This document shows positions 52,686-60,891 of a stretch of DNA of 64,000 bases, in pieces. The notes under the pieces are model-generated. The model saw only the letters and a program-made list of their open reading frames with translations, was not told the DNA's origin and searched no databases. Each line of letters starts with the position of its first letter. Positions within the stretch are counted from its first letter, which is position 1. The DNA comes from Oceanihabitans gracilariae. Lineage in GTDB: Bacteria > Bacteroidota > Bacteroidia > Flavobacteriales > Flavobacteriaceae. A program made the position numbers and the translations under genes. Where the stretch lies: the NCBI RefSeq assembly GCF_042684485.1, contig NZ_JBHULM010000011.1, forward strand, positions 1,488,001 to 1,552,000, written 5' to 3'.

Positions 52686-53099
52686 ATGGAAAACAACAAG
52701 TTAGTAAACGTATTTAATTTTAAAGTAGATCAAGATGTCATCTTTTGTGATGTGTATAATGATTTTAATGAGAAATGTTTAGATGAAGATTTAGAAGATG
52801 TTTTTTCAAGTTCTATTTCAAAATTATCACAGGATACATATTTGCCTATTTTAATAAATATAGGAAGCCTTAGTTTTTATAACTCTATTAAGGTGTTCCG
52901 TTTTCTATCTAATAATTCCAAAATCAAGTCGGTTGTTCTTTCAGAAACTTTTTTGGTTAATTCTTACTTTTTAAAAATTCTTTTAAGTCTTCAGAATTTT
53001 ACACGTATAACTATTATTCCAGATGCAGTTTTTAAAAACTTTAAAGCTGCGTTTCGCTACTGTGATGAAAACAATAAAGTGTATAACGCACTTAGCTAA
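52686..53099 (+). CDS. Small DUF7793/STAS-like protein, paralogue 1
   Basis: The ATG at 52686 gives 137 residues (MENNKLVNVFNFKVDQD). An upstream ATG-initiated frame would include the promoter and is rejected. It aligns along its length with the proteins at 57046 and 57470: FxxxDxxIxC near residue 12, 'YLPILINI' near 54, 'FLSNNSKIKSVVLSETFLVNS' near 75, 'AFRYCDENNKVYNAL' at the end. The family resembles DUF7793, a fold related to STAS domains; function is unknown. It is the first gene behind a candidate sigma-54 promoter and is followed by two secreted-protein genes. Confidence 0.8.
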   Translation: MENNKLVNVFNFKVDQDVIFCDVYNDFNEKCLDEDLEDVFSSSISKLSQDTYLPILINIGSLSFYNSIKVFRFLSNNSKIKSVVLSETFLVNSYFLKILLSLQNFTRITIIPDAVFKNFKAAFRYCDENNKVYNALS

Positions 53100-53165
53100 T
53101 AACTTACTCAAATAATTTTCCCTTTTTATTATACATGCCCAATACTAACCCCAAAACCTTAACCT

Positions 53166-55127
53166 ATGACAAAGAAATACTTTTTTTTAAAATGCTTTCT
53201 TCTTTTTAATTTTTTATGTTGCTATTCGCAAATTGTGAATGAAGGCTTACTACAAATTGAGCCAGCAACCAATGTGTATTTTGAAAACGAATACACTAAT
53301 AAAAATACAGGAAGCCATGAAAGCAACGGAAACCTTTATTTAAATGATAGTTTTATAAATAATGGTAACACTTCATCAACATCAGGAACCACCTATTTTA
53401 AAAGTTCAGACAATCCTCTAGTAAGTATTTCTGGTACTTCAAATGCTATTCAGTTTAATAATTTAGAAATAGATATTACTGCAATAAGTAAAAAAGGAGT
53501 GTCTGTTGAAGATGGTTTTGCACTGCAAGTAGAGAACGCTTTAAATTTAGTGAGTGGCGATATTCGTTTAACAGGTGAAGCGCAACTTGTACAGACACAT
53601 TTAGGAGTAGATGCTAACACAGTAAGTTCTGGTAAGATATTAATAGATCAACAAGGTTATGCTTCTGCTTATAAATATAACTATTGGTCTGCACCTGTAA
53701 ATAATGGAGGTGTTTTTACTTTACTAGACGGTAAGTTTGATGGTTCAGATGCAGATGTAAACCCGTTTAATCCACAGGCAATGTCATTTAGTACTAGTTC
53801 ACCTTATAATGGCTTGCCATCTGTTTTAGATGGTAGTGGTAACGTAACAACTTCTTTAACTATTAATACAAGATGGATATACAAATACTTACAAGGTGTA
53901 GGAGCGTATGGAGATTGGGTTAGTTTAAACCAAAATAGTGCGTTAAACCCAGCAGAAGGGTATACCATGAAAGGAACAAATACTGTTTTAACTAGTCAAA
54001 ATTACGTGTATTATGGTGCGCCTAATAATGGCGAGTATTTGATGCCTATTAATTCTGGAGAAGAATCATTGTTAGGTAATCCATATCCTTCGGCTTTAGA
54101 TGCAGAAGCGTTTATTACAGATAATTTAGCGCTATTTGATGCCCTTTATTTTTGGGTAGATGGAGGTTCAACCTCGCATGGTACTACAGATTATTTAGGA
54201 GGATATGCTATTCGTAACTTATCAGGTGGAACTGCTCCTTCTGTGCCTGCATCTTTAGTAGGAGGTCTTGGTTCAGCAGGAAGTGCTGAGGCTCCTAATC
54301 GTTATGTACCAATAGGTCAAGGTTTTTTTGTAAATGCTTATGCAAGCGGTTCTATTGTTTTTAATAACTCGCAAAGGGCTTTTGTTACAGAGTCTTCAGG
54401 TAATTCAGTTTTTTATGATGGTTCTAGTGTTTCAGATAGAGATGTTAATAATCAATATATACGAATAGGATATCAAGATCCTGAAGGGTTTCATAGACAA
54501 TTACTTTTAGCTTTTTTGCCTAACTCTCCTGCAGATATACATTATAACCTTGGTTATGATGCCTTGTTAATAGATAATAGAGATGATGACCTTTTCTTTG
54601 TTGTAGATGATGAATTAAATAAAAAGTTCGCTATTCAAGGAGTTGATGCTTTTCATGAAAGTATAGAGCTTCCGTTAGGTATTGTGATTTCAGAAGCAGG
54701 TTTGCATGAAATTATGATTGACGAAATAGATAATTTTCAAAATACAATCTACTTAAAGGATAATGTTTTAAATACTACACACAATTTAAGTGCTTCTAAT
54801 TTTAGTATCAATTTACCAGCTGGTGAATATCTAGATAGATACTCTTTGGTGTTTTTGCCACAAGAATCTTTGTCTACTTCAAATGCAGACCTTTTAAATA
54901 TAAATGTTTTTTATGATGGGCAAAACAATATTGTAGTCAATAATACAGATGGAATTACAATAAAAAGCATAAAAATATACAATGTTTTAGGACAAGAAAT
55001 TTTAAACACCAATACAAACTTAAATAACAAGGATAGAGTGCAGATACCATTTAATCAAGGTAAAGGGGTCTATTTGGTTAATGTAGAAACCATTGACAGT
55101 AAACTAACTAAAAAAATATTAAACTAA
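53166..55127 (+). CDS. T9SS-exported protein, large beta-rich surface/secreted protein
   Basis: 653 residues. The N-terminus is a Sec signal peptide (FFLKCFLLFNFLCCYSQ), and the C-terminus (about 575-653) is a type A T9SS sorting domain (SIKIYNVLGQEILN, GVYLVNVETIDSKLTKKILN). The middle is rich in Asn, Ser and Thr with 'YNYWSAPVNNGG', 'LLGNPYPSALDAEAFI' and 'PIGQGFFVNAYASG', motifs that recur in large flavobacterial surface proteins of unknown ligand. It lies between paralogue 1 and another exported protein gene only 5 bp away, forming one unit. Confidence 0.87.
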   Translation: MTKKYFFLKCFLLFNFLCCYSQIVNEGLLQIEPATNVYFENEYTNKNTGSHESNGNLYLNDSFINNGNTSSTSGTTYFKSSDNPLVSISGTSNAIQFNNLEIDITAISKKGVSVEDGFALQVENALNLVSGDIRLTGEAQLVQTHLGVDANTVSSGKILIDQQGYASAYKYNYWSAPVNNGGVFTLLDGKFDGSDADVNPFNPQAMSFSTSSPYNGLPSVLDGSGNVTTSLTINTRWIYKYLQGVGAYGDWVSLNQNSALNPAEGYTMKGTNTVLTSQNYVYYGAPNNGEYLMPINSGEESLLGNPYPSALDAEAFITDNLALFDALYFWVDGGSTSHGTTDYLGGYAIRNLSGGTAPSVPASLVGGLGSAGSAEAPNRYVPIGQGFFVNAYASGSIVFNNSQRAFVTESSGNSVFYDGSSVSDRDVNNQYIRIGYQDPEGFHRQLLLAFLPNSPADIHYNLGYDALLIDNRDDDLFFVVDDELNKKFAIQGVDAFHESIELPLGIVISEAGLHEIMIDEIDNFQNTIYLKDNVLNTTHNLSASNFSINLPAGEYLDRYSLVFLPQESLSTSNADLLNINVFYDGQNNIVVNNTDGITIKSIKIYNVLGQEILNTNTNLNNKDRVQIPFNQGKGVYLVNVETIDSKLTKKILN

Positions 55128-55132
55128 TAATT

Positions 55133-56599
55133 ATGAAAAAATTAAACATAAAAATAGCCGTATTAACTTTAATAGCTTTTGTAAGCTTTAATTATAATGC
55201 TTTAGCGCAAGTAGGTATCGGAACATTAACACCAGACGCTTCTTCAATGTTAGATCTTAGTTCTACAGAAAAGGGAATGTTGGCTCCAAGAATGACATCA
55301 GCAGAAAGAGCTGCTATAGCAAGTCCAGCTAATGGTTTGTTAGTTTATGACATTACAGAAAATGCATTTTATTTTTTCAAATCTAGTGTTTGGACAAAAA
55401 TGGATTCAGCTTCGGTTACAAGAAGTAATCATAAAATTATTTCTTCTGCAGCAGATTTAAGTGATGAGTTGGCAGCAGGAGGAGGAAGTAAATACTTGTT
55501 ATCTTCAAATACATTGTATGAAATTAATGGAGAGGTTACGTTGGCACAGTCTATAGATTTAAATAATGCTTACTTAGTAGGATTAGATACTAATGAGGAT
55601 GTGTTAAAGAAAACAGGAGGAACTATGTTTGTGGGTTCTAGTGGAGGGAGTATTAGAAATTTAACACTAACTGCTACAGGAGGAACTGTTTTTAATTTAA
55701 CAGGTACAAGTACAGAAAACTTTGTTTTTAGAGATTCTATAGTTGCTAGTTCAGCATCTGTAGGTTCTATTGATGGTTTCGGGTTGGTGTTTTTAAGTAT
55801 AGTTCAGTTTGCAGGAAATACTACAGGAATAACGTATAGTAATATAACCGATTTATTATTGAGTAACATGGGATGGTTTTCTAATAATTCTGGGACTTAT
55901 GAAACCTTTACAGGTACTTTTGGCATTATTGAAAAACAAGGTGGATTCTCAGAGATAAATGGTGCTAATATTGGTTTAGATGTAAGTAGTAGTCCTGCTG
56001 TTGGTAAAGGTATATTAACAGGTGTTAGCTTTAGTGGTACTAGTACGCAGTATGTAAAAGGATATACTGCTGGGTGTTATGCTGGGTTTAGTTTTAGTAA
56101 TGCATGGACAATAGATTGTCCTGGTATTCCGGTAGAATCAGATCAACTTGCAAGTGGTAATATTTATTATGATGGAGGTATTACTACTGGTTTTGTGCAA
56201 ACTGTTACAAATGGTACTGCGTTAAACTTGCGAGGAAATAGTAATTCTAACTCCACTGCTGCTGTTAATTTGTTAAGAATGTCTTCTCCTCAAGATAACA
56301 GATTAAAGTATTTAGGTAAGAAAACAAGAACATTTCAAATAAATGCAACGCTATCTGTTAGAGGTAATTCAGGTGTAGGTGATTATTACGCTTTTTTTAT
56401 ACAAAGAAATGGTACAGAAACTTTGGTTGAAACAAATACTTTAATGCGTGTTAATAATACCTCAGATATTTCTAGTAATTCTATTTCTGGAACTGTTACG
56501 CTAGATCCTGGAGATTATATTGAAATTTGGGGAGAGCGATTAACTGGTTCTGGTACAACATCAATAACGGTATTTTCTTTAAATATGAATATTAAATAA
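55133..56599 (+). CDS. Exported protein with 'VGIGT' N-terminal and jelly-roll-like C-terminal regions
   Basis: 488 residues. A Sec signal peptide (about 1-25, ending NALAQ) is followed by VGIGTLTPDASSMLDLSS and GMLAPRMTSAERAAI, NGLLVYDITENAFYFF, a segment frequent in exported Bacteroidota proteins. Residues about 95-330 are a Gly/Ser/Thr-rich stretch suggestive of beta-helix. The last 120 residues (KTRTFQINATLSVRG, YYAFFIQRNGT, LDPGDYIEIWGER) resemble a C1q/TNF-like or phage-type beta-sandwich. No T9SS sorting domain is visible, so it may depend on its neighbour for display. A strong terminator follows. Confidence 0.83.
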   Translation: MKKLNIKIAVLTLIAFVSFNYNALAQVGIGTLTPDASSMLDLSSTEKGMLAPRMTSAERAAIASPANGLLVYDITENAFYFFKSSVWTKMDSASVTRSNHKIISSAADLSDELAAGGGSKYLLSSNTLYEINGEVTLAQSIDLNNAYLVGLDTNEDVLKKTGGTMFVGSSGGSIRNLTLTATGGTVFNLTGTSTENFVFRDSIVASSASVGSIDGFGLVFLSIVQFAGNTTGITYSNITDLLLSNMGWFSNNSGTYETFTGTFGIIEKQGGFSEINGANIGLDVSSSPAVGKGILTGVSFSGTSTQYVKGYTAGCYAGFSFSNAWTIDCPGIPVESDQLASGNIYYDGGITTGFVQTVTNGTALNLRGNSNSNSTAAVNLLRMSSPQDNRLKYLGKKTRTFQINATLSVRGNSGVGDYYAFFIQRNGTETLVETNTLMRVNNTSDISSNSISGTVTLDPGDYIEIWGERLTGSGTTSITVFSLNMNIK

Positions 56600-56653
56600 A
56601 GGTGTAATTCTAAAAGATAGTTGCCAACAAAAAGATTGTAAGTGAATAGATGA

Positions 56654-56700
56654 AAACACCTCTTGTTTATTATAAATAAGAGGTGTTTAATAGTTTTTAA
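56654..56700 (+). terminator. Strong intrinsic terminator
   Basis: AAACACCTCTT (56654-56664) and AAGAGGTGTTT (56678-56688) are perfectly complementary, and a T-rich tail follows. It closes the unit that starts at the locus 1 sigma-54 promoter. The stretch from 56701 to 56856 shows only A/T-rich DNA. Confidence 0.85.
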
Positions 56701-56856
56701 TTTTTATTTATCTGTTTTTCTGCTTGTTAAAAAAAGCAATAGGTTAAATGGTTTTTTTAGAGCAAACGCTCTTTTTATATGTTGAGGTCTTGAAGTCTTT
56801 TAGCTATATATGCTTTTATATTGGGTAGTGAATTTAAGTGTTTAAAGTATTATATG

Positions 56857-56912
56857 ATTGACGGTATTCCGTCAATTTCTTCATTTAGGTGTCCTATTTC
56901 ACGGAATATCGA
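56857..56912 (+). promoter_or_regulatory. Two upstream activator dyads, locus 2
   Basis: Site A is ATTGACGGTATTCCGTCAAT (56857-56876; core ACGGTATTCCGT). Site B is ACGGAATATCGA (56901-56912), which matches the core of the perfect site at 52507-52518 in 9 of 12 positions and is centred exactly 40 bp away. The arrangement repeats locus 1. Confidence 0.65.
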
Positions 56913-57002
56913 TAGGTGAGTATTTTCTTTAAAATAGCACTAATAATTTAATCGATTGATTTTCATGGTGTTTACGAAGTTTTTGCTTTTAGAAACACTT
57001 TT

Positions 57003-57018
57003 TGGCACTTCTATTGGT
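57003..57018 (+). promoter_or_regulatory. Sigma-54-type promoter, locus 2
   Basis: TGGCACTTCTATTGGT has a perfect -24 half (TGGCAC) and TTGG at -12. Transcription would begin near 57029, 17 bp before the start codon at 57046. A TTTTTGCTT motif (56980-56988) lies at the same distance from site A as in locus 1 (52626-52634). Confidence 0.62.
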
Positions 57019-57045
57019 ATGAAATCTTTAAACAAAGTAACTGTA

Positions 57046-57468
57046 ATGAAAGACGAAATACTTATTAATAATATTAAATTTTGGTTAGACCAAAATATTA
57101 TCTATTGTAAGTTGTATGATGACTCTGTGGTAGACTTTACATGTAAAGGGTATGAGGAGCTATTTTGTAAAGCTATTTCCATTTTGTCAGATGGCTCTTA
57201 TTTGCCTGTGATTTTTGATCTTAGTGAAGTTAGCAGCTCGGTTTCTGTAAAATTATTTAAACTTTTATCAAACAACTGTAAGATTAGAGGTTGTGTGTTA
57301 TCAAAGGTGTTTTTGGTTAAAAACTATAAACAAAAAGTTTTACTTTCTTATTACATGTTGTTTAGTGATACTAAGGTGCCAAATTTAGTGTTTAAAGACC
57401 TTAGTTTGGCTGAGCGCTATAGTCATCAATACTATGATGTTTTTAACTCTATTAGCTGCGAGAGTTAG
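57046..57468 (+). CDS. Small DUF7793/STAS-like protein, paralogue 2
   Basis: 140 residues from the ATG at 57046 (MKDEILINNIKFWLDQN), the start that aligns with the two paralogues and lies after the promoter; the ATGs at 56956 and 57019 would include or precede the promoter. Shared features: FWxDQNIIYCKLYDD, 'YLPVIFDLSEV', 'LLSNNCKIRGCVLSKVFLV'. No catalytic motif is visible. A cytoplasmic protein with a STAS-like fold, perhaps acting by protein-protein contacts, is the best guess. The third paralogue begins 1 bp after its stop. Confidence 0.8.
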   Translation: MKDEILINNIKFWLDQNIIYCKLYDDSVVDFTCKGYEELFCKAISILSDGSYLPVIFDLSEVSSSVSVKLFKLLSNNCKIRGCVLSKVFLVKNYKQKVLLSYYMLFSDTKVPNLVFKDLSLAERYSHQYYDVFNSISCES

Positions 57469-57469
57469 T

Positions 57470-57883
57470 ATGAAAGATGTAATTCGAATAGGAAACTCAA
57501 AATTTTGGACTGACAATGGTATTCTTTACTGTGAATTTAAAAGAGGAGAATTTAATTATAATCTTGAAACAGAAGAAATTGAAGTTTTTGTTAAGGTAAT
57601 TGATAAGTTGTGTAAAGGTAAGCCAATGCCGTTTTTAATTGATTTAAGAGATGCTCAAGGAGTGCTTACAAGAGAGTCTGCTAGTTTATTAGCTAATTCG
57701 CCAATATTAAATAAGTTAAGGATTTCTGAAGCTTATGTAATCAATAGCATGAGAGTAAGACTGGTTATAACTAGTTATAAAAGAATATATGAGCCTGCAA
57801 CGCCTTTTGTTGTGTTTGATAATATAGAATCAGCAAAAGAATATTGTTTGCAAGCTAAAAATGATTTTTATAAAAACAATTAA
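57470..57883 (+). CDS. Small DUF7793/STAS-like protein, paralogue 3
   Basis: 137 residues from the ATG at 57470 (MKDVIRIGNSKFWTDN). This is the most typical member of the DUF7793 group in the window: FWTDNGILYCEFKRGE, 'MPFLIDLRDAQGVLTRESASLLA', 'SEAYVINSMRVRLV', 'PFVVFDNIESAKEYC'. The ordered strand-helix pattern and the ...DLRD... turn recall anti-sigma-factor-antagonist-like STAS folds, but no phospho-acceptor Ser is obvious. It is cotranscribed with paralogue 2. The following 277 bp to 58160 show no clear gene. Confidence 0.8.
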   Translation: MKDVIRIGNSKFWTDNGILYCEFKRGEFNYNLETEEIEVFVKVIDKLCKGKPMPFLIDLRDAQGVLTRESASLLANSPILNKLRISEAYVINSMRVRLVITSYKRIYEPATPFVVFDNIESAKEYCLQAKNDFYKNN

Positions 57884-58160
57884 ATAGTATCCATTTTATG
57901 TTGTCAGGAGCATGTGGAGCTTGGTGTAAGTAATAATGAGTTTCTTGGCAAAAAATAAAGTGTTAACAGCGTCTGTATGTAGTTGTTTTGTTTCAGTTAA
58001 AATACAAGCAGAGGTGTTGTTAAATCAAAAACATTCTGCAAGATAATGGTTGTTCTAGATAGTGGCTTTTTGATAGTTAATATGCTAGAAATGGGTGGTT
58101 CAAATTTGTAAGATAATTTAATAAGTTTAGTAAGATTAATTAAAATAAACGTTGAAAAAT

Positions 58161-58343
58161 ATGCAAAATTCCTCTACTAATTCTCAGGATAATAATAAAG
58201 AAGAAGTGAAAGCTTCTTTTTCAAATTCTTCAAATAAATTGTTTACTTCTAATACATCAGAGAGTAATACAATACCACTAAAATCGTACCTTAAAAGATT
58301 TGATTCTGAAGCAGAAGATGTTAATTTAAAAGAAGGTAACTAG
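58161..58343 (+). CDS. Small Ser/Asn-rich protein, possible
   Basis: A 60-codon frame from the ATG at 58161 (the TTG at 58152 is less likely): MQNSSTNSQDNNKEEVKASF, then SNTIPLKSYLKRFDSEAED near the end. The composition is polar and probably disordered, with a short helical C-terminal segment. No family is recognised and no homologue is in the window. Position after the DUF7793 genes may mean it belongs to the same locus. Confidence 0.45.
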   Translation: MQNSSTNSQDNNKEEVKASFSNSSNKLFTSNTSESNTIPLKSYLKRFDSEAEDVNLKEGN

Positions 58344-58427
58344 TAGTTTCGTGTAAGCATAACGTGTAGCAGGATCTTCAAAGAAGCTACAGGAGTTTGT
58401 GTAACTAGATCAAGGTGTAAATTATAT

Positions 58428-58458
58428 AAAGCAGTATACTGTAGTTGTAGGCTGCTTT
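58428..58458 (+). terminator. Weak hairpin downstream of the Ser/Asn-rich ORF
   Basis: AAAGCAG (58428-58434) and CTGCTTT (58452-58458) are complementary with a 17-base loop. The tail is not T rich, so termination is uncertain. Nothing else is seen between 58344 and 58574. Confidence 0.25.
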
Positions 58459-58574
58459 CTGTGCGTCTAAGCAATTCAAGTAAACATCTATAAGTAATAA
58501 AGACTTTTCAATAATTAGTTAGCTAGTTAATGCTGTGTAGAAACGCAAATTTAATGAGCTAAAGTGTGGTATAA

Positions 58575-58617
58575 CAAAAAACCCTTAACTTGTTTATAAA
58601 AACGTGTCAAGGGTTTA
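58575..58617 (-). terminator. Terminator of tRNA-Phe
   Basis: On the minus strand AAACCCTTGAC pairs with GTTAAGGGTTT (one G-U pair) and runs into TTTTTG. It follows the tRNA 3' CCA by a few bases. Confidence 0.7.
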
Positions 58618-58620
58618 AAG

Positions 58621-58696
58621 TGGTGGTGCCTCCAGGAATCGAACCAGGGACACAAGGATTTTCAGTCCTTTGCTCTACCAACTGAGCTAAGGCACC
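58621..58696 (-). tRNA. tRNA-Phe (GAA anticodon)
   Basis: Reverse-strand 76-nt tRNA. The acceptor stem GGTGCC pairs with GGCACC, the D-arm is GCTCAGTTGGTAGAGC, the anticodon loop CTGAAAA carries GAA flanked by GGA/TCC-type stem bases, the T-arm has GGTTCGATTCC, and the 3' CCA is genome-encoded (58621-58623). No intron or mismatch is visible. Confidence 0.97.
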
Positions 58697-58717
58697 AGTT
58701 GCATAAAATTGCGAGTG

Positions 58718-58748
58718 CAAATATATGTACCTTTTTGGGATTCGCAAA
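58718..58748 (-). promoter_or_regulatory. Consensus Bacteroidota promoter of tRNA-Phe
   Basis: On the minus strand TTTG (58745-58748) is followed by exactly 19 bp and TATATTTG (58718-58725), a perfect match to TTTG-N19-TAnnTTTG. The -7 box ends 21 bp before the tRNA 5' end. Confidence 0.85.
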
Positions 58749-58819
58749 GAAAAAAACGAAAAATATTTTTTTTATTTTTTTTAATTGCAAAAAAGAGGGT
58801 TTTAAAATAACTCATTTTG

Positions 58820-58827
58820 TAAATTTG
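58820..58827 (+). promoter_or_regulatory. -7 promoter element of coaX
   Basis: TAAATTTG fits TAnnTTTG and lies 17 bp before the coaX start codon. The -33 box is not obvious in the A-rich upstream DNA. Confidence 0.4.
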
Positions 58828-58844
58828 ATGCTTTTAAAAATGAT

Positions 58845-59573
58845 ATGAATCTAATTATTGATGTTGGTAATTCTTTTGTAAAACTTGCTGTTTTTGAACA
58901 AGATAAGCTTATAAAGGCTTATAAGGTGCTTAGTGAAGATGTGTTGCAAACCTTAAGAATTATAAGAAAAGAATATAAAAACATTGATAAGGCAATTTTT
59001 TCTTCGGTAGGCAAATTAAAAAAAGCAGATGTAGCTTATTTGCATAAATATTACAAAACAATTGTTTTAAATCACGAAACAAAAGTGCCTTTTAAAAATT
59101 TGTATAGTACGCCTAAAACTTTAGGAATAGACAGAATTGCTCTAGTTTGTGCCTCTGTGCAACAATATTCTAATAAAAATGTTTTAATTATTGATGCAGG
59201 TACTTGTATCACTTTTGATTGTATTACAAGCAAAAACGAGTATTTAGGTGGTGCTATTTCACCAGGAATACAAATGCGTTATAAAGCCTTACATCATTTT
59301 ACCGCAAATTTACCGTTATTAAAAACAGAGATACCAAAAAATAGTATAGGAGTTAGTACAGTTACCTCTATGCATTCTGGTGTTGTAAAAGGAGTTTTAC
59401 ATGAAATTGATGGAGCAATTCAAGAATATAGGTTAAAATATCCTGATTTAACAGTTATTTTAACAGGAGGAGACACTAATTTTTTGTCTAAACAATTAAA
59501 AAGTAGCATATTTGCCAACTCTAATTTCCTTTTACAGGGATTAAATTTTATTTTACAATATAATACACACTAA
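58845..59573 (+). CDS. coaX: Type III pantothenate kinase
   Basis: 242 residues, phosphorylates pantothenate as the first step of coenzyme A synthesis. The ASKHA-fold motifs are visible: LIIDVGNSFVKLAVF (phosphate 1), VLIIDAGTCITFDCI near residue 115, GGAISPGIQMRYKALHHFTANLP near residue 137 and VILTGGDTNFL near residue 205. It starts the block coaX - outer-membrane protein - TPR protein - lptC with one-base overlaps between genes. Confidence 0.94.
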   Translation: MNLIIDVGNSFVKLAVFEQDKLIKAYKVLSEDVLQTLRIIRKEYKNIDKAIFSSVGKLKKADVAYLHKYYKTIVLNHETKVPFKNLYSTPKTLGIDRIALVCASVQQYSNKNVLIIDAGTCITFDCITSKNEYLGGAISPGIQMRYKALHHFTANLPLLKTEIPKNSIGVSTVTSMHSGVVKGVLHEIDGAIQEYRLKYPDLTVILTGGDTNFLSKQLKSSIFANSNFLLQGLNFILQYNTH

Positions 59574-60880
59574 TGATAAAAAAACTGCTAATAGTTTTTA
59601 TTGCATTATTTGCAATTCAAAGTTTCGCTCAAGAAGGTACTTCTTCACCATATTCCTTTTACGGAATGGGTAGCCTTAAATTTAAAGGTACTGTTGAAAA
59701 TAGAAGTATGGGAGGATTAAGTATTTATACAGACAGTATACATATAAACCTAAGAAACCCTGCTTCCTATGGAGGTAATAGTTTAGGCTTGTATGGCAAT
59801 GAAGGTAGACCAATGACGTTTTCGGTTGCTGGAAGCCACAATTCTACAAAGCTAAAAAGTGATACTAATAGCGATCGTACTTCTGTTTCTACATTTGATT
59901 ATATAGCTGTTTCATTACCTCTTGGTAAATTAGGTATTGGTTTTGGTTTATTGCCATATACTTCTGTAGGATATAAGCTAGAGACTTATGGTGATGATGG
60001 TATTACCAATAAATATAGAGGAGATGGTGGTGTTAACAGAACTTATTTATCTGCAGGATATCAATTAACAAACGATTTAAGTTTTGGTGTTGATCTGCAA
60101 TATAACTTTGGTAATATTGAAGGAAGCACTATTGAGTACCTTTATGAAGATGGTAGTTTAGTGCAATACCAAACAAGAGAAAATAATAGATCAGATATTA
60201 GTGGTTTAACATATAACCTTGGTCTTTCTTACAAAACAAAAATCAACGGTAACTTAGAGCTGGTTTCAGGTGCTACCTATTCGCCTAGAAGTGATTTAAA
60301 ATCTAAAAACCAAAGATCATTAAATACCATTGTTATAAATAGCGCATCAGGTTTAGAATCTGTGATAAATACGCTAGAAGCAGATTTAGAAACACAAGAT
60401 TTAGAAGAAACAGACTTAGTTATGCCAGCTAAATTTTCTTTTGGTGTTGGTATTGGTGATCCAAGAAAATGGTTTGTAGGTGTAGAAAGTATTTTTCAAG
60501 AAACAAGTAAGTTTAGTAATGACTTGTATACATCATCAAGTGCAGTAACTACCTATGAAAACAGTAGTACTTTTTCATTAGGTGGTTTTTATATTCCAGA
60601 TTATAATGCCTACAAATCGTACTTAAAACGTATGGTATATCGTGCTGGATTTAGAACAGAAAAAACAGGATTAGTTATTAATGGTGAGTCTATAAATGAG
60701 TTTGGCATATCTTTTGGAGTAGGATTACCAGTTGGTAATTTATTCTCTAACGCAAACTTAGGTTTTGAAGTAGGTAAGCGTGGTACAACTAACTTAAATT
60801 TAATACAAGAGAATTTTATTAATTTCCAATTAAGTTTATCTTTGAACGATAGATGGTTTCAAAAAAGCAAATACGATTAA
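59573..60880 (+). CDS. Outer-membrane beta-barrel protein
   Basis: 435 residues with a Sec signal (MIKKLLIVFIALFAIQSFAQ). The start overlaps the coaX stop by one base. Alternating hydrophobic/polar strands, GxGxG-type turns (LGIGFGLLPYTSVGYKLE, FSFGVGIGDPRKWFVGVE) and a C-terminal aromatic strand (NFQLSLSLNDRWFQK) fit a 12- to 14-stranded barrel. NRSMGGLSIY and LRNPASYGG near the N-terminus recall the OmpP1/FadL-like group seen beside coaX in Flavobacteriaceae. Substrate is unknown. Confidence 0.85.
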   Translation: MIKKLLIVFIALFAIQSFAQEGTSSPYSFYGMGSLKFKGTVENRSMGGLSIYTDSIHINLRNPASYGGNSLGLYGNEGRPMTFSVAGSHNSTKLKSDTNSDRTSVSTFDYIAVSLPLGKLGIGFGLLPYTSVGYKLETYGDDGITNKYRGDGGVNRTYLSAGYQLTNDLSFGVDLQYNFGNIEGSTIEYLYEDGSLVQYQTRENNRSDISGLTYNLGLSYKTKINGNLELVSGATYSPRSDLKSKNQRSLNTIVINSASGLESVINTLEADLETQDLEETDLVMPAKFSFGVGIGDPRKWFVGVESIFQETSKFSNDLYTSSSAVTTYENSSTFSLGGFYIPDYNAYKSYLKRMVYRAGFRTEKTGLVINGESINEFGISFGVGLPVGNLFSNANLGFEVGKRGTTNLNLIQENFINFQLSLSLNDRWFQKSKYD

Positions 60881-60891
60881 GATCAAAAATT

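Noticed and set aside
56956..57045. Longer N-terminus for DUF7793 paralogue 2
   Set aside because: Same reason: it covers the promoter and lacks counterpart sequence in paralogue 3.
57936..58046. 36-codon ORF after the DUF7793 genes
   Set aside because: Too short, no composition shift or motif; chance frame is likely in this gap.
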